This document shows positions 1 through 7,714 of a DNA stretch of 11,492 nucleotides, piece after piece. Position numbers and translations under genes: made by a program. The notes beneath the pieces were generated by a model. That model did no database searches, was not told the DNA's origin, and saw nothing but the letters and a program-made list of their open reading frames with translations. Each line of letters opens with the position of its first letter. Position 1 is the stretch's first letter. The DNA is from Rhizobacter sp. (lineage in GTDB: Bacteria > Pseudomonadota > Gammaproteobacteria > Burkholderiales > Burkholderiaceae_C): contig JANYFX010000486.1 of assembly GCA_025359585.1 (NCBI GenBank), positions 1 through 11,492 of the forward strand. Direction: 5' to 3'.

Positions 1-81
1 GCTGAAACTCTCCCGCACCACGCGCGTCAGAAAACTGCGTGCCACGGGGTTGTCTTCGACGATCAGAACCTTGACTGCCAT
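1..81 (-). CDS. Response regulator receiver domain protein, N-terminal fragment
   Basis: Only the first 27 codons are present, because the gene runs off the left edge of the window. The protein opens MAVKVLIVEDNPVARSFL. This is the typical first beta strand of a CheY-like receiver domain, followed by the acidic pair Glu9-Asp10 that helps bind magnesium, and then the start of helix 1. The phosphorylated aspartate would lie outside the window. Receiver domains accept a phosphoryl group from a partner histidine kinase, but whether this is a stand-alone receiver, a DNA-binding regulator or part of a hybrid kinase cannot be told. The ATG at 79-81 is the natural start, since the domain begins immediately after it. 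The GGAG upstream lies only one base from the ATG, too close to be an ideal ribosome binding site. Confidence 0.8.
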   Translation of the reverse strand, partial: MAVKVLIVEDNPVARSFLTRVVRESFS

Positions 82-126
82 GCTCCGCCCAACGGGGTCT
101 TGTTTGCCGGGGATGGTAGCGCAATC

Positions 127-152
127 GGCAGGGTGCGGCCCCAGGCCCTGCC
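127..152. terminator. Inverted repeat in intergenic gap (possible terminator or leader hairpin)
   Basis: GGCAGGG at 127-133 pairs perfectly with CCCTGCC at 146-152, with a 12-base loop. It lies between the end of the quinone oxidoreductase-like gene and the start of the response-regulator gene, both on the minus strand. No T run follows on either strand, so intrinsic termination is uncertain. It could instead be a structured leader of the response-regulator transcript. Confidence 0.35.
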
Positions 153-164
153 TTCTGATACGTG

Positions 165-185
165 TGGCGCGCGGGCAGCGCGCCA
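165..185 (-). terminator. GC-rich hairpin just after the quinone oxidoreductase-like gene
   Basis: TGGCGCGC at 165-172 pairs perfectly over 8 bp with GCGCGCCA at 178-185, with a 5-base loop. The hairpin begins 7 bases after the TGA (193-195) of the minus-strand gene, where a terminator would be expected. There is no T tract, so it is either an imperfect intrinsic terminator or a hairpin that stabilises the mRNA 3' end. Confidence 0.45.
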
Positions 186-192
186 GGCTTCG

Positions 193-1173
193 TCAGGACG
201 GGTTCAGCATCACCAGCTTGCCGTGCACCTTGCGGCTGCCCATGCGCTCGAAGGCCTGCATCAGTTCGCTCATCGGCAGGCGCTGGTCGATCACCGGCTT
301 GACCTTGCCCTCGGCGTACCACTGCGCCAGCTCGGCCAGCGCCTTGGCATTGGCCTTCGGTTCGCGGCGCGCGAACTCGCCCCAGAACACGCCGACGATC
401 GACGCGCCCTTGAGCAGCGCCAGGTTCCACGGCAGCGCCGGGATCCCGCCCTGTGCGAAGCCGACCACGAGGTAGCGCCCGCGCCAGGCGATCGAGCGGA
501 ACACCGGCTCGGCGATGTCCCCACCGACCGGGTCGTAGACCACGTCGGGGCCTTTGCCGTCGGTGAGTTTTTTCAACTCGTCGCGGATGTTGGCCGATGT
601 GTAGTTGATGGTCTCGTCGGCGCCGAGCTGTTTGCAGAAAGTGCACTTCTCGTCGCTCGACGCGGCCGCGATCACGCGCGCGCCGACCGCCTTGGCGATC
701 TGGATCGCCGCCGTGCCCACACCACCCGCCGCACCGAGCACCAGCACCGTTTCGCCGGCCTTCAGTGCAGCGCGGTCGAGTAGTGCGTGGTGGGTGGTGG
801 CGTAGGTCAGGATGAAGGCCGAGGCGTCGTCGAAGGCGAAGCCTTTCGGCAGCGGCATCACCAGCGCGGCCGGCGCGATCGCGTGCGTGCCGAAGCCGCC
901 GGTGCCACCGAAAGCCGCGACCGCATCGCCGACCTTCAGGTGAGTCACACCTTCACCGACCGCGTCGACCACGCCGGCGTATTCCGAACCTGGCACGAAG
1001 GGCAGGGCGGGCTTCATCTGGTACTTGTTCTGCACGATCAGGATGTCGGGAAAGTTCAGGCTCGCGGCGCGAATCGCGATGCGCACTTGCCCGGCCGCGG
1101 GCTCGGGCGTGGGCAGCTCCTTCCAGGTCAGCGCCTCGATACCGATGGGATTCTCGCAAAGCCATGCGTGCAT
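193..1173 (-). CDS. NADPH:quinone oxidoreductase family protein (zinc-free medium-chain dehydrogenase/reductase)
   Basis: The 326-residue protein belongs to the medium-chain dehydrogenase/reductase superfamily, quinone oxidoreductase-like branch, which reduces quinones or enones with NAD(P)H in the cytoplasm. Visible features are the GroES-like catalytic domain with SLNFPD (38-43) and GSEYAGVV (62-69), the Rossmann nucleotide-binding motif AAGGVG (148-153) and DPVGG (214-218). The cysteine and histidine zinc ligands of alcohol dehydrogenases are absent, which fits the zinc-free quinone reductase type. The start at 1173 is supported by a strong AAGGAG ribosome binding site (1180-1185) six bases upstream. 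An in-frame ATG at 1200 would lie before that site and inside the predicted promoter. It is transcribed divergently from surE. The substrate is not determinable: the relatives include Qor, crotonyl-CoA-reductase-like and acryloyl-CoA-reductase-like enzymes. Confidence 0.9.
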   Translation of the reverse strand: MHAWLCENPIGIEALTWKELPTPEPAAGQVRIAIRAASLNFPDILIVQNKYQMKPALPFVPGSEYAGVVDAVGEGVTHLKVGDAVAAFGGTGGFGTHAIAPAALVMPLPKGFAFDDASAFILTYATTHHALLDRAALKAGETVLVLGAAGGVGTAAIQIAKAVGARVIAAASSDEKCTFCKQLGADETINYTSANIRDELKKLTDGKGPDVVYDPVGGDIAEPVFRSIAWRGRYLVVGFAQGGIPALPWNLALLKGASIVGVFWGEFARREPKANAKALAELAQWYAEGKVKPVIDQRLPMSELMQAFERMGSRKVHGKLVMLNPS

Positions 1174-1195
1174 GAAAGTCTCCTTGTTCGACGGG

Positions 1196-1223
1196 ATCAT
1201 ACGCAGCGCACCAAGCCTGTCAC
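1196..1223 (-). promoter_or_regulatory. Sigma70-type promoter for the quinone oxidoreductase-like gene
   Basis: On the minus strand GTGACA (1218-1223, five of six matches to TTGACA) is separated by 16 bases from TATGAT (1196-1201, five of six matches to TATAAT). Transcription would begin near 1189, leaving a leader of about 15 bases that contains the AAGGAG ribosome binding site. This is prediction from consensus matching only. Confidence 0.55.
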
Positions 1224-1244
1224 GTCGCCGAAGTGACGAGTCCA

Positions 1245-1250
1245 TACAAT
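1245..1250 (+). promoter_or_regulatory. Putative -10 element of the surE promoter, implying a leaderless transcript
   Basis: TACAAT matches five of six bases of the -10 consensus and ends 7 bases before the surE ATG, so the expected transcription start falls at or next to the A of the start codon. No ribosome binding site precedes surE, which agrees with a leaderless mRNA. No good -35 hexamer is visible at 16-18 bp spacing. Confidence 0.45.
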
Positions 1251-1257
1251 CATCGGC

Positions 1258-2013
1258 ATGCGCATCCTGATCGCCAACGATGATGGTTATCTCGCCCCCG
1301 GCCTGGCCGCACTCGTCAAGGCCTGCGAAGGCCTCGGCGAGCTCGACGTGGTCGCGCCGGAACAGAACGCCAGCGGCACATCGAACTCCCTCACGCTCGG
1401 CCGACCACTGACGGTGCACACCGCGGCGAACGGCTTTCTCTACATCAACGGCACGCCGTCCGACTGCGTGCATCTGGCCCTCACCGGTGTGCTGCCGCAG
1501 CGGCCCGACCTGGTCGTTTCGGGCATCAACAACGGCGCCAACATGGGCGACGACACGCTCTATTCGGGCACGGTCGCTGCAGCGATGGAAGGCTTTCTGT
1601 TCGGCATCCCGGCGATCGCGTTTTCGCAAGTGGCGAAAGGCTGGGGCGAACTCGACGCGGCGGCGCGCGTGGCCCGCAGCGTGATCGAACAAGTGTTGCG
1701 CGATCCGCCCAAGAGCGGGCCGTGGCTGCTCAACGTCAACATCCCGAACCGGGCCGATGCCGACCGGCTGCCGCGCGCCGTCACGCGCCTCGGCCGGCGC
1801 CACGCGAGCGAGCCGCTGATCCGTCAGACCAGCCCGCGCGGGGAGACGATGTATTGGATCGGCCCTGCCGGCGACGCCCGCGAAGCCGGCCCCGGCACCG
1901 ACTTTCACGCCACGGCGAACGGCCAGGTCTCGGTCACGCCCTTGCAGGTCGACCTGACCGACCACGCGGCCCTGTCGCATTGGGGTGCCTGGGTCGGCAA
2001 GGCGCTCGCATGA
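1258..2013 (+). CDS. surE: 5'/3'-nucleotidase SurE
   Basis: This 251-residue protein is full length for SurE, a metal-dependent phosphatase that removes phosphate from 5'- and 3'-nucleoside monophosphates and is linked to stress survival. The opening MRILIANDDG places the metal-binding pair Asp8-Asp9 where the family has it. Ser39 (in NASGTS) and Asn91 (in SGINNGANMGDD) complete the metal site at the usual positions, and the YSGTVAAAMEG segment is also conserved. The ATG at 1258 is the only sensible start, because the family begins directly with this strand; no Shine-Dalgarno sequence precedes it. It is the first gene of the surE-pcm-nlpD-rpoS run, and its stop codon overlaps the pcm start by four bases, which suggests translational coupling. 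Confidence 0.97.
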   Translation: MRILIANDDGYLAPGLAALVKACEGLGELDVVAPEQNASGTSNSLTLGRPLTVHTAANGFLYINGTPSDCVHLALTGVLPQRPDLVVSGINNGANMGDDTLYSGTVAAAMEGFLFGIPAIAFSQVAKGWGELDAAARVARSVIEQVLRDPPKSGPWLLNVNIPNRADADRLPRAVTRLGRRHASEPLIRQTSPRGETMYWIGPAGDAREAGPGTDFHATANGQVSVTPLQVDLTDHAALSHWGAWVGKALA

Positions 2014-2884
2014 CCGAGCCGCGCCGCGGACAAAAATTTCCGCTGCGCCTCGACGCGCTCGGCGCCACGTCGAAGATCGCGCGCACCCCGAGCCCTGCAC
2101 CGGCGTTGGTGAAGGCGGCGCCGGCCAAAGTAGCGGTGGTCGTGCCACGCGCGCTGTTGCGCCCACAACGCCCGCTCGCCCATGCACACACCGATTCGTC
2201 GCACCGCGCGACACCCTCGGGCCTGGGGCTCGACTCGGCCGACGTGCGCAAGCGTATGGTGATGCGGCTGCGCGCCGCCGGCCTCACGAACGAAGCGGTG
2301 CTGCAAGCCATGGCCAGCGTGCCACGCCATCTGTTCGTCGACGCGGCACTGGTGACGCAGGCCTACGAAGACACGAGCCTGCCGATCGGTCATGGGCAAA
2401 CCATTTCCAAACCTTCGGTCGTGGCCCGCATGATCGAGTTGCTTATGGGCGGGGCCACGGCGCGGCGCACGCAGCGGCTCGGGCGGGTGCTCGAGATCGG
2501 CACCGGGTGCGGTTACCAGGCCGCAGTGCTTGGCCTGCTGGGCGAGCAGGTGTTCTCGATCGAACGGCTCAAGCCGCTGCACGACAAGGCCCGCGACTTG
2601 CTCGGCACGACCCGGCCGGCGAACCTGCGGCTGGTGTATGGTGACGGCATGCGGGGTCACCCGCCCAACGCACCTTACGACAGCATCATCGCTGCGGCCG
2701 GCGGAGATGCCCTGCCGCAAGCCTGGCTCGATCAACTGGCGATCGGTGGCAGGCTCGTGTCCCCGGTGCGCCAGGCCGGCGGCAACCGCCAGGTGCTGGT
2801 GGTGGTGGACCGGACCGAACGGGGCTACGAACACTCGGTCAACGAGGTCGTCAACTTCGTCCCTCTAAAATCGGGCCTGATCGA

Positions 2885-2888
<4 letters not shown>
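2010..2888 (+). CDS. pcm: Protein-L-isoaspartate O-methyltransferase
   Basis: Pcm uses S-adenosylmethionine to methylate isoaspartyl residues in aged proteins, starting their repair. The 292-residue protein carries LPIGHGQTISKP (124-135), the hallmark substrate-side motif, and the AdoMet-binding motif VLEIGTGCGYQAAVL (160-174) followed by VFSIER (181-186). The catalytic domain begins near residue 76. Residues 1-75 are a basic, Ala- and Pro-rich extension not found in the roughly 208-residue E. coli enzyme; extended Pcm proteins are, to my recollection, common in Burkholderiales. The start at 2010 overlaps the surE stop (ATGA), and an AAGG lies a few bases upstream. A shorter product starting at an internal ATG cannot be excluded. 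Its stop overlaps the nlpD start by four bases. Confidence 0.95.
2866..2871 (+). promoter_or_regulatory. Possible -10 element upstream of nlpD, inside the end of pcm
   Basis: TAAAAT at this position matches five of six bases of the -10 consensus and stands out in a very GC-rich context, 13 bases before the first nlpD ATG. No convincing -35 is visible. It could give an extra nlpD-rpoS transcript, in line with the known internal promoters of this cluster in other proteobacteria, but the call is weak. Confidence 0.25.
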
Positions 2889-3847
<959 letters not shown>

Positions 3848-3871
3848 CGCGCAGGCGCGCCAGGCAAGAAC

Positions 3872-4903
3872 ATGCCCAAACGGCGCGCTCCGCTGCTTGG
3901 GCCTGCGGCTGACCCGGCCCACGGGATGAACGGTGCGAGTCTGCCGTTCGAGCCCGGCACCGAACCTGCGGCCCTGTCCGACGAGCCCGAAGCAGCGCTC
4001 AACGGCGAGCGCGCGGCGGCCGAGATCGCGGCCGGTGACGGCGAAGTCGGCAACACCTTGCAGACCTACCTGCGCGAAATTCGCCGCGCACCGCTGCTCA
4101 CGCCCGAACAGGAATTCACCACCGCCACGCTGGCGCGCTCGGGTGATTTCGAAGCGCGTCAGGCCATGATCGAGCACAACCTGCGGCTCGTCGTCAGCAT
4201 CGCGAAACACTACCTCGGGCGGGGTTTGCCGCTCACCGACCTGATCGAAGAAGGCAACCTCGGGCTGATGCATTCGATCGGCAAGTTCGAACCCGAACGT
4301 GGTTTCAGGTTCTCGACCTACGCCTCCTGGTGGGTGCGTCAGCACATCGAGCGCGCGCTGATGCACCAGGCGCGGCTGGTGCGTTTGCCGGTGCACGTGG
4401 TGCGTGAACTGAACCAGGTGTTGAAGGCGCGGCGTGCCCTCGAAGCCGCATCGGCCAGTGCCGGCGCGGCCGACAAACCGGTGCGTGTGGAAGACGTGGC
4501 TGCCGCGGTCGGGCGGCCGGTCAAGGAGGTGAGCGACTTGCTCAAGTTCGCCGAACAACCGACCTCGCTCGACGCGCCGCTGGACCGCCAGCAAGGCGAA
4601 AACGGTTCCGAATCGGTGCTCGACGGTGTGGCCGACGATGGTGGCACCGACCCGATGAGCCTGACGCTGAGCAACGAGGTCGATCTGCTGCTGACCCACG
4701 GCCTGGACGAACTGAACCAGCGCGAGCGCGAGGTGCTGGCCGGCCGTTACGGGCTGGGCGACCGCGAGCCTGAAACACTCGAAGTGCTGGCCGCCCGCCT
4801 CGGGTTGACGCGCGAGCGCATCCGCCAGATCCAGCAAGAGGCCTTGCTCAAGCTCAAGCGTGGCATGGTGCGGCACGGCATCGACCGCGATTCGATCTTC
4901 TGA
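3872..4903 (+). CDS. rpoS: RNA polymerase sigma factor RpoS (stationary phase / general stress)
   Basis: The 343-residue protein is a group 2 member of the sigma70 family. Region 1.2 (about 57-90, NTLQTYLREI) is followed by region 2 (about 95-165) with NLRLVVSIAKHY, DLIEEGNLGLMHSIGKFEPERGFRFSTYASWWVRQ. Region 3 begins at RLPVHVVREL (171-180), and the region 4.2 helix-turn-helix ends in GLTRERIRQIQQEALLKLKR (311-330). The large N-terminal region 1.1 of RpoD is missing, and the position directly after nlpD supports RpoS. In RLPVHVVREL an Arg (178) stands where E. coli RpoS has the Lys (Lys173 as I recall) implicated in -13C recognition and RssB binding, a conservative change. The ATG at 3872 has only a weak ribosome binding site; ATG 3926 is an alternative that keeps all conserved regions. 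The stop overlaps the next gene by one base (TGATG). Confidence 0.95.
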   Translation: MPKRRAPLLGPAADPAHGMNGASLPFEPGTEPAALSDEPEAALNGERAAAEIAAGDGEVGNTLQTYLREIRRAPLLTPEQEFTTATLARSGDFEARQAMIEHNLRLVVSIAKHYLGRGLPLTDLIEEGNLGLMHSIGKFEPERGFRFSTYASWWVRQHIERALMHQARLVRLPVHVVRELNQVLKARRALEAASASAGAADKPVRVEDVAAAVGRPVKEVSDLLKFAEQPTSLDAPLDRQQGENGSESVLDGVADDGGTDPMSLTLSNEVDLLLTHGLDELNQREREVLAGRYGLGDREPETLEVLAARLGLTRERIRQIQQEALLKLKRGMVRHGIDRDSIF

Positions 4904-5853
4904 TGCACCCGGAGTCGGATCGCCACCTGCTCACGCCGGTCATGGCCGACCTGCTCGACAAGATCAGGCGTGCCGATCGCCCGCCGTTTCACACCCAGAG
5001 CGTGGCAGAGGCACGCGCGGCCTACCAGTCGGCCTCTGAAGTTCTCGAGTTGCCACGCGCGTCGCTGGCCCGGGTGCAGGACATTCGCATTCCCGCCGCC
5101 GATGGGGTGCCGTTGGCCGCGCGTTTGTACGCCGCGTCGAACGAGGCGCTGCCGGTGCTGATGTACCTGCACGGTGGTGGCTTCACCATCGGCAACCTGG
5201 AAACCCACGACAGCCTGTGCCGGCAACTCGCCTTGCGCAGTGGTGCGGCCGTGGTGGCACTCGACTACCGGCTCGCACCGGAGCAGCGTTTTCCCGTCGC
5301 CGTCGAAGACGCCTGGGCCGCGATGCACTGGCTCGCACGGCATGCCGGCACGCTCGGCCTCGACGCGGCACGCCTGGCCGTCGGTGGCGACAGCGCCGGC
5401 GGCACGCTGGCCGCGGTGTGCGCGATCCACGCGCGCGACCGTGGGCTGAAGCTGCGCGCGCAAGTCCTCATCACGCCCGGTACCACGGCGTTTGCCGACA
5501 CGCCTTCGCACCGCCGGTTCGCTTCCGGTTACCTGCTAGAAGCGGCAGGCATCGAGTGGTTCTTCAACCACTACATCGAGGCTGCGCAACGCAGCGACTG
5601 GCGCTTCGCGCCACTCGAAGCCGATGACCTCGAAGGTGTGGCGCCAGCCTGTGTTGTGCTGGCCGAATGCGACCCGCTGGTCGACGAAGGCGTGGCTTAC
5701 GCCGATCGTTTGCGCCAGGCCTCGGTGGCCGTCGAGCTCGAACTGGTGCGCGGCGTGACGCACGATTTCATCAAACTGGGCCGGGTGCTCACCGAGGCGC
5801 GCGCGGCGCAGGCGCTGATCGGCTCGGTACTTCGACACGCCTTTTCATCCTGA
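4903..5853 (+). CDS. Alpha/beta hydrolase, hormone-sensitive-lipase-like carboxylesterase family
   Basis: This 316-residue cytoplasmic hydrolase has all hallmarks of the bacterial hormone-sensitive-lipase-like (family IV) esterases. They are the oxyanion-hole motif HGGG (90-93), the nucleophile elbow GDSAGG with Ser164, the acid residue Asp257 in ECDPLVDEG, and His287 in GVTHDF. The DYRLAPE segment (121-127) is also typical. Family members hydrolyse short- to medium-chain acyl esters; the true substrate is unknown. There is no signal peptide. The ATG shares one base with the rpoS stop codon, so it is probably translated by coupling after rpoS. An in-frame ATG at 4942 (residue 14) is a less likely start. 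The link with rpoS suggests stationary-phase expression, but this is inference. Confidence 0.93.
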   Translation: MHPESDRHLLTPVMADLLDKIRRADRPPFHTQSVAEARAAYQSASEVLELPRASLARVQDIRIPAADGVPLAARLYAASNEALPVLMYLHGGGFTIGNLETHDSLCRQLALRSGAAVVALDYRLAPEQRFPVAVEDAWAAMHWLARHAGTLGLDAARLAVGGDSAGGTLAAVCAIHARDRGLKLRAQVLITPGTTAFADTPSHRRFASGYLLEAAGIEWFFNHYIEAAQRSDWRFAPLEADDLEGVAPACVVLAECDPLVDEGVAYADRLRQASVAVELELVRGVTHDFIKLGRVLTEARAAQALIGSVLRHAFSS

Positions 5854-5859
5854 CCCACC

Positions 5860-6717
5860 ATGAACCGAAACGACTTCCGATTTTCAGAACGGCTGCGCGT
5901 GCGCTGGGCCGAGATCGACGCCCAGAAGATCGTATTCAACGGCCACTACCTGATGTACTTCGACACCGCGGTGGCCGGCTACTGGCGCGCGCTGGCGATG
6001 CCGTACGCGCAGACGATGGCGTACCTCGACGGCGACCTGTTCGTGCGCAAGGCCAGCGTCGACTACCTCGGCTCGGCGAAGTACGACGACGTGCTCGACA
6101 TCGGCATGCGCTGCGCACGCATCGGCACCTCGTCGATGCTGTTCAGCGGCGCGGTGTTTCGTGCCGAACGACTGCTGGTGTCATGCGAGCTGGTCTACGT
6201 TTTTGCCGACCCGCACAGCCAGACGTCCAAGCCGGTGCCAGCCGAACTGCGGGGCGTGATCGAAGGCTTCGAAGCCGGTGCAGCGATGGTCGAAACGCGG
6301 GTCGGCTCGTGGCACGAACTCGGCGAGCGGGCACGCGCGATCCGCACCCAGGTGTTCATCGAAGAGCAGAACATCCCCGTCGAGATGGAGTGGGACGAGG
6401 CCGATGCGCAGGCCGTTCACGCCATCGCGCTGAACCGCTTCGGTTTGCCGCTGGCCACCGGCCGGCTGTTGCAACACGCGCCCGGTGTGGCGCGCATCGG
6501 GCGCATGGCGGTGAGCCAGGCCGTGCGGGGCAGCGGCGTCGGCCGCGCCGTGCTCGACGCGCTGACGAACGCAGCGCGGCAACGCGGAGACCACGAACTC
6601 GTGTTGCACGCACAGACCAGCGCGCAGTCGTTCTACGCACGTTCGGGTTTCAGCACGCGCGGCGCGGTGTTCGAAGAAGCCGGCATCGCGCACATCGAGA
6701 TGACGCGGCGCTTGTAG
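5860..6717 (+). CDS. Fusion protein: hotdog (4HBT/YbgC-like) thioesterase domain plus GNAT acetyltransferase domain
   Basis: The 285-residue protein appears to join two enzymes. Residues 6-138 look like a 4HBT/YbgC-type hotdog acyl-CoA thioesterase: VRWAEIDAQKIVFNGHYLMY matches the family's helix-proximal motif, with Asp20 at the likely catalytic position. Residues 146-285 resemble a GNAT N-acetyltransferase close to ElaA, with IRTQVFIEEQNIP (161-173), acetyl-CoA motif A RIGRMAVSQAVRGSGVGRAV (212-231) and AQTSAQSFYARSGF (251-264). No stop or frameshift separates the halves, and a linker of only about 8 residues joins them. Both domains handle acyl-CoA, so the fusion may couple release and transfer of acyl groups; the substrates are unknown. 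It starts 6 bp after the esterase gene without a visible Shine-Dalgarno, so translation probably depends on the upstream gene. Confidence 0.88.
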   Translation: MNRNDFRFSERLRVRWAEIDAQKIVFNGHYLMYFDTAVAGYWRALAMPYAQTMAYLDGDLFVRKASVDYLGSAKYDDVLDIGMRCARIGTSSMLFSGAVFRAERLLVSCELVYVFADPHSQTSKPVPAELRGVIEGFEAGAAMVETRVGSWHELGERARAIRTQVFIEEQNIPVEMEWDEADAQAVHAIALNRFGLPLATGRLLQHAPGVARIGRMAVSQAVRGSGVGRAVLDALTNAARQRGDHELVLHAQTSAQSFYARSGFSTRGAVFEEAGIAHIEMTRRL

Positions 6718-6726
6718 CGCCCGACG

Positions 6727-6744
6727 CGGAGCGGCCTGGCTCCG
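6727..6744. terminator. Hairpin between convergent genes (putative bidirectional terminator)
   Basis: CGGAGC (6727-6732) pairs with GCTCCG (6739-6744) over 6 bp with a 6-base loop. It fills the 28-bp gap between the TAG of the fusion gene and the TGA of the minus-strand NRDE gene. No T run is present on either side, so it is only a weak intrinsic terminator candidate, though its position suits one. Confidence 0.4.
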
Positions 6745-6745
6745 T

Positions 6746-7714
6746 TCAGCCGCGCGCTGTGGCGCTGCGCTTGCGGGCGCCGGTTTCGGGCTTGAGCAGG
6801 CTGCGCACGCGTGTGCGTTTTGCCGGCACGGTGAACGTGGTCTCGCCGAACAGTTCCGACTCGGCCACGGCCGCCTGTTCGCTGACCGCACCGGTGCCTT
6901 CGTCGGTGTAACGCGGTGGCCAGTTGCGCAGTGTCGAGCGCCGCAGCAGTGCCAGGCCCCCGGTGGCGCTGAAGGTGCGCTCCAGCACGTGCGTCAGCGG
7001 GTGGCGTCCGGCGCGCTCGGTGATGATGAGCGTGGAGCAGCGTGTGCCGTAAGTCTGATCGGGCGTGCGGATGAAGGCCGACGAAAGTTGCCGCTCCAGC
7101 TCGATGCGTACGCCGGTGCGCGGCAGCGCCTGGTCGGGCGCGGGCTCACGCTCGGCCAGAGCCGCGAAGAGTTGCGTGGCCAGCGCGTCGACCGAGTCGG
7201 CAGCAGAGAGCGCCTCGCGCAATCGCGATTTGATCTGCAGCACCTTGGGCCAGGGCGTGTCGAGCCCGGCGTTCGAAAGACCGTAGACACCGCGCTCCAG
7301 GCGCAGCGGATAAGGGGCAGTGTTCGAAGCCCAGAAGCACTCACCGCGCCGAAAGTCGGCGGCGATCAGGTTGAAGCCGTTGTGGCCGGACAGCGCCGTG
7401 CGCATCCAGAACTGGCCCGCGTTTTCTTGTGCCGTCAGCCACTCCGGAACGATCCGGCCACGCGAGGGTGCGCTGGTGTCGGCGCGCGACGGCTCGCGGA
7501 TGTTGGTCAGCAGCGCGAGCCGCCCCTGTGCTGTCAAGCCGAGCCACGTACCGCCCGATTCGAGGTCGCGTCCGCTGAGAATGTCAGGGCCGCCACCGGG
7601 CGGCGTCCACCAGGCCAGGCGTGCGGCCGGCCGCTGAAAGAACTCGTCGCGATTGGTCGCCACCACCAGCGGGAAACGCCGGTTCTGGTCGATCGCGAGC
7701 GCTACGAGGCACAT
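6746..7714 (-). CDS. NRDE family protein (TANGO2-like)
   Basis: The name-giving NRDE motif is at residues 21-24 of this 322-residue protein, following the opening MCLVALAIDQ. SGGTWLGLT (53-61), GFNLIAAD (113-120), YGLSNAGLDTPWPKV (144-158) and TYGTRCSTLI (221-230) further support the TANGO2 family. The conserved Cys2 and predicted fold suggest an N-terminal-nucleophile hydrolase, but no bacterial activity is firmly known. Animal TANGO2 and its worm relative HRG-9 have been linked to haem trafficking. The C-terminal tail from about residue 262 (ending in Arg/Lys-rich KPETGARKRS) extends past the usual family length. The start at 7714 is set by the conserved Cys2 context and overlaps the DUF4936 gene by 13 bp; only a weak AGG precedes it. 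Expression together with DUF4936 and ygfZ is likely. Confidence 0.92.
   Translation of the reverse strand: MCLVALAIDQNRRFPLVVATNRDEFFQRPAARLAWWTPPGGGPDILSGRDLESGGTWLGLTAQGRLALLTNIREPSRADTSAPSRGRIVPEWLTAQENAGQFWMRTALSGHNGFNLIAADFRRGECFWASNTAPYPLRLERGVYGLSNAGLDTPWPKVLQIKSRLREALSAADSVDALATQLFAALAEREPAPDQALPRTGVRIELERQLSSAFIRTPDQTYGTRCSTLIITERAGRHPLTHVLERTFSATGGLALLRRSTLRNWPPRYTDEGTGAVSEQAAVAESELFGETTFTVPAKRTRVRSLLKPETGARKRSATARG

Noticed and set aside
1174..2214. An upstream extension of the quinone oxidoreductase frame that runs through surE on the opposite strand
   Set aside because: The extension is antisense to surE, and the strong ribosome binding site plus promoter place the real start at 1173.
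5667..6911. A 414-codon plus-strand frame overlapping the esterase and fusion genes
   Set aside because: It is an Arg-rich alternative frame with no domain, and it conflicts with two well-supported genes.
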